42,956 nucleotides of DNA, from contig BLXT01002152.1 in assembly GCA_019648995.1 (NCBI GenBank), forward strand, positions 284,250 through 327,205, written 5' to 3'. Positions 42,882 through 42,956 of this stretch are shown here, one piece after another (position 1 is the first letter of the stretch; each line of letters opens with the position of its first letter). The stretch is from Plakobranchus ocellatus (Eukaryota > Mollusca > Gastropoda > Plakobranchidae). A model generated the notes under the pieces. The model searched no databases. It worked only from the letters and a program-made list of their open reading frames with translations, and was not told where the DNA came from. A program made the position numbers and the translations under genes.

Positions 42882-42956
42882 TCTTCTTCAGGTGCCATGC
42901 CGGCTGGCGTGGGCGATCATGGACCTCCAACCATCTCTACAGCTCATCTTTCTGAT
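42882..42956 (-). mobile_element. 3' end of a retroelement ORF with GAA-repeat tail (runs off the right edge)
   Basis: On the - strand the edge sequence reads RKMSCRDGWRSMIAHASRHGT then a stop codon at once, followed by GAAGAAGAAGAAGAA. A D/G-x-W-R ending followed by a simple-repeat tail is typical of the C-terminus and 3' tail of non-LTR retrotransposon reverse transcriptase ORFs. Only about 20 codons are inside the window, so the clade cannot be named. If correct, the element inserted just upstream of the SAP130 promoter, pointing toward it. Confidence 0.45.

Overview
The window is nuclear DNA of an invertebrate animal, most likely a mollusc and probably a gastropod. It is AT-rich and intron-rich, with GT-AG introns, long microsatellites, tRNA-derived SINEs and piggyBac-like relics, and two assembly gaps. 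The species assignment is inference; the metazoan assignment is secure because both genes are animal genes with canonical introns.

Layout. Two genes converge tail to tail. On the + strand the left edge holds the last two coding exons of a beta-arrestin gene (813-953 and 5804-5903). They encode the C-terminal tail with a clathrin box (LIQLD) and the AP2-binding FxxFxxxR motif. Its long intron carries CT/TATC microsatellites and a 60-bp minisatellite in which every copy contains a forkhead-type TTGTTTAC motif. The arrestin 3'UTR starts at 5904; polyadenylation signals lie at 6267 and further downstream, up to about 12255.

On the - strand an apparently complete SAP130 gene (Sin3A-associated protein of 130 kDa, a subunit of the Sin3/HDAC co-repressor) runs from a promoter-like region near 42.6 kb to a stop codon at 18853. 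I assembled 19 coding exons. Every splice phase joins correctly, giving one 1119-residue reading frame without internal stops (human SAP130 is about 1050 residues). The first two-thirds is a low-complexity Ser/Thr/Pro/Gln/Ala-rich region. The conserved markers are RPIAPAPPS near the N-terminus, SSPRPSILRK in the middle, ASPRKRARK before the C-terminal domain, and the Sin3-binding C-terminal domain in the last five exons.

The 12.3-18.8 kb stretch between the genes holds a SINE, an assembly gap and decayed piggyBac-like transposase sequence. SAP130 introns hold a second SINE, a 940-bp non-autonomous piggyBac-like element with perfect 15-bp inverted repeats and TTAA target sites lying 20 bp from a splice donor, a further transposase relic, a CpG-rich promoter-like block, and an unidentified coding-like frame. 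A retroelement 3' end enters at the right edge.

Functionally the genes are unrelated: arrestin desensitises and internalises GPCRs at the plasma membrane, SAP130 represses transcription in the nucleus. I see no prokaryotic features, no CRISPR and no new multigene system. The notable observations are mobile-element and regulatory ones. All assignments come from reading the sequence and knowledge of the families; no search was run.
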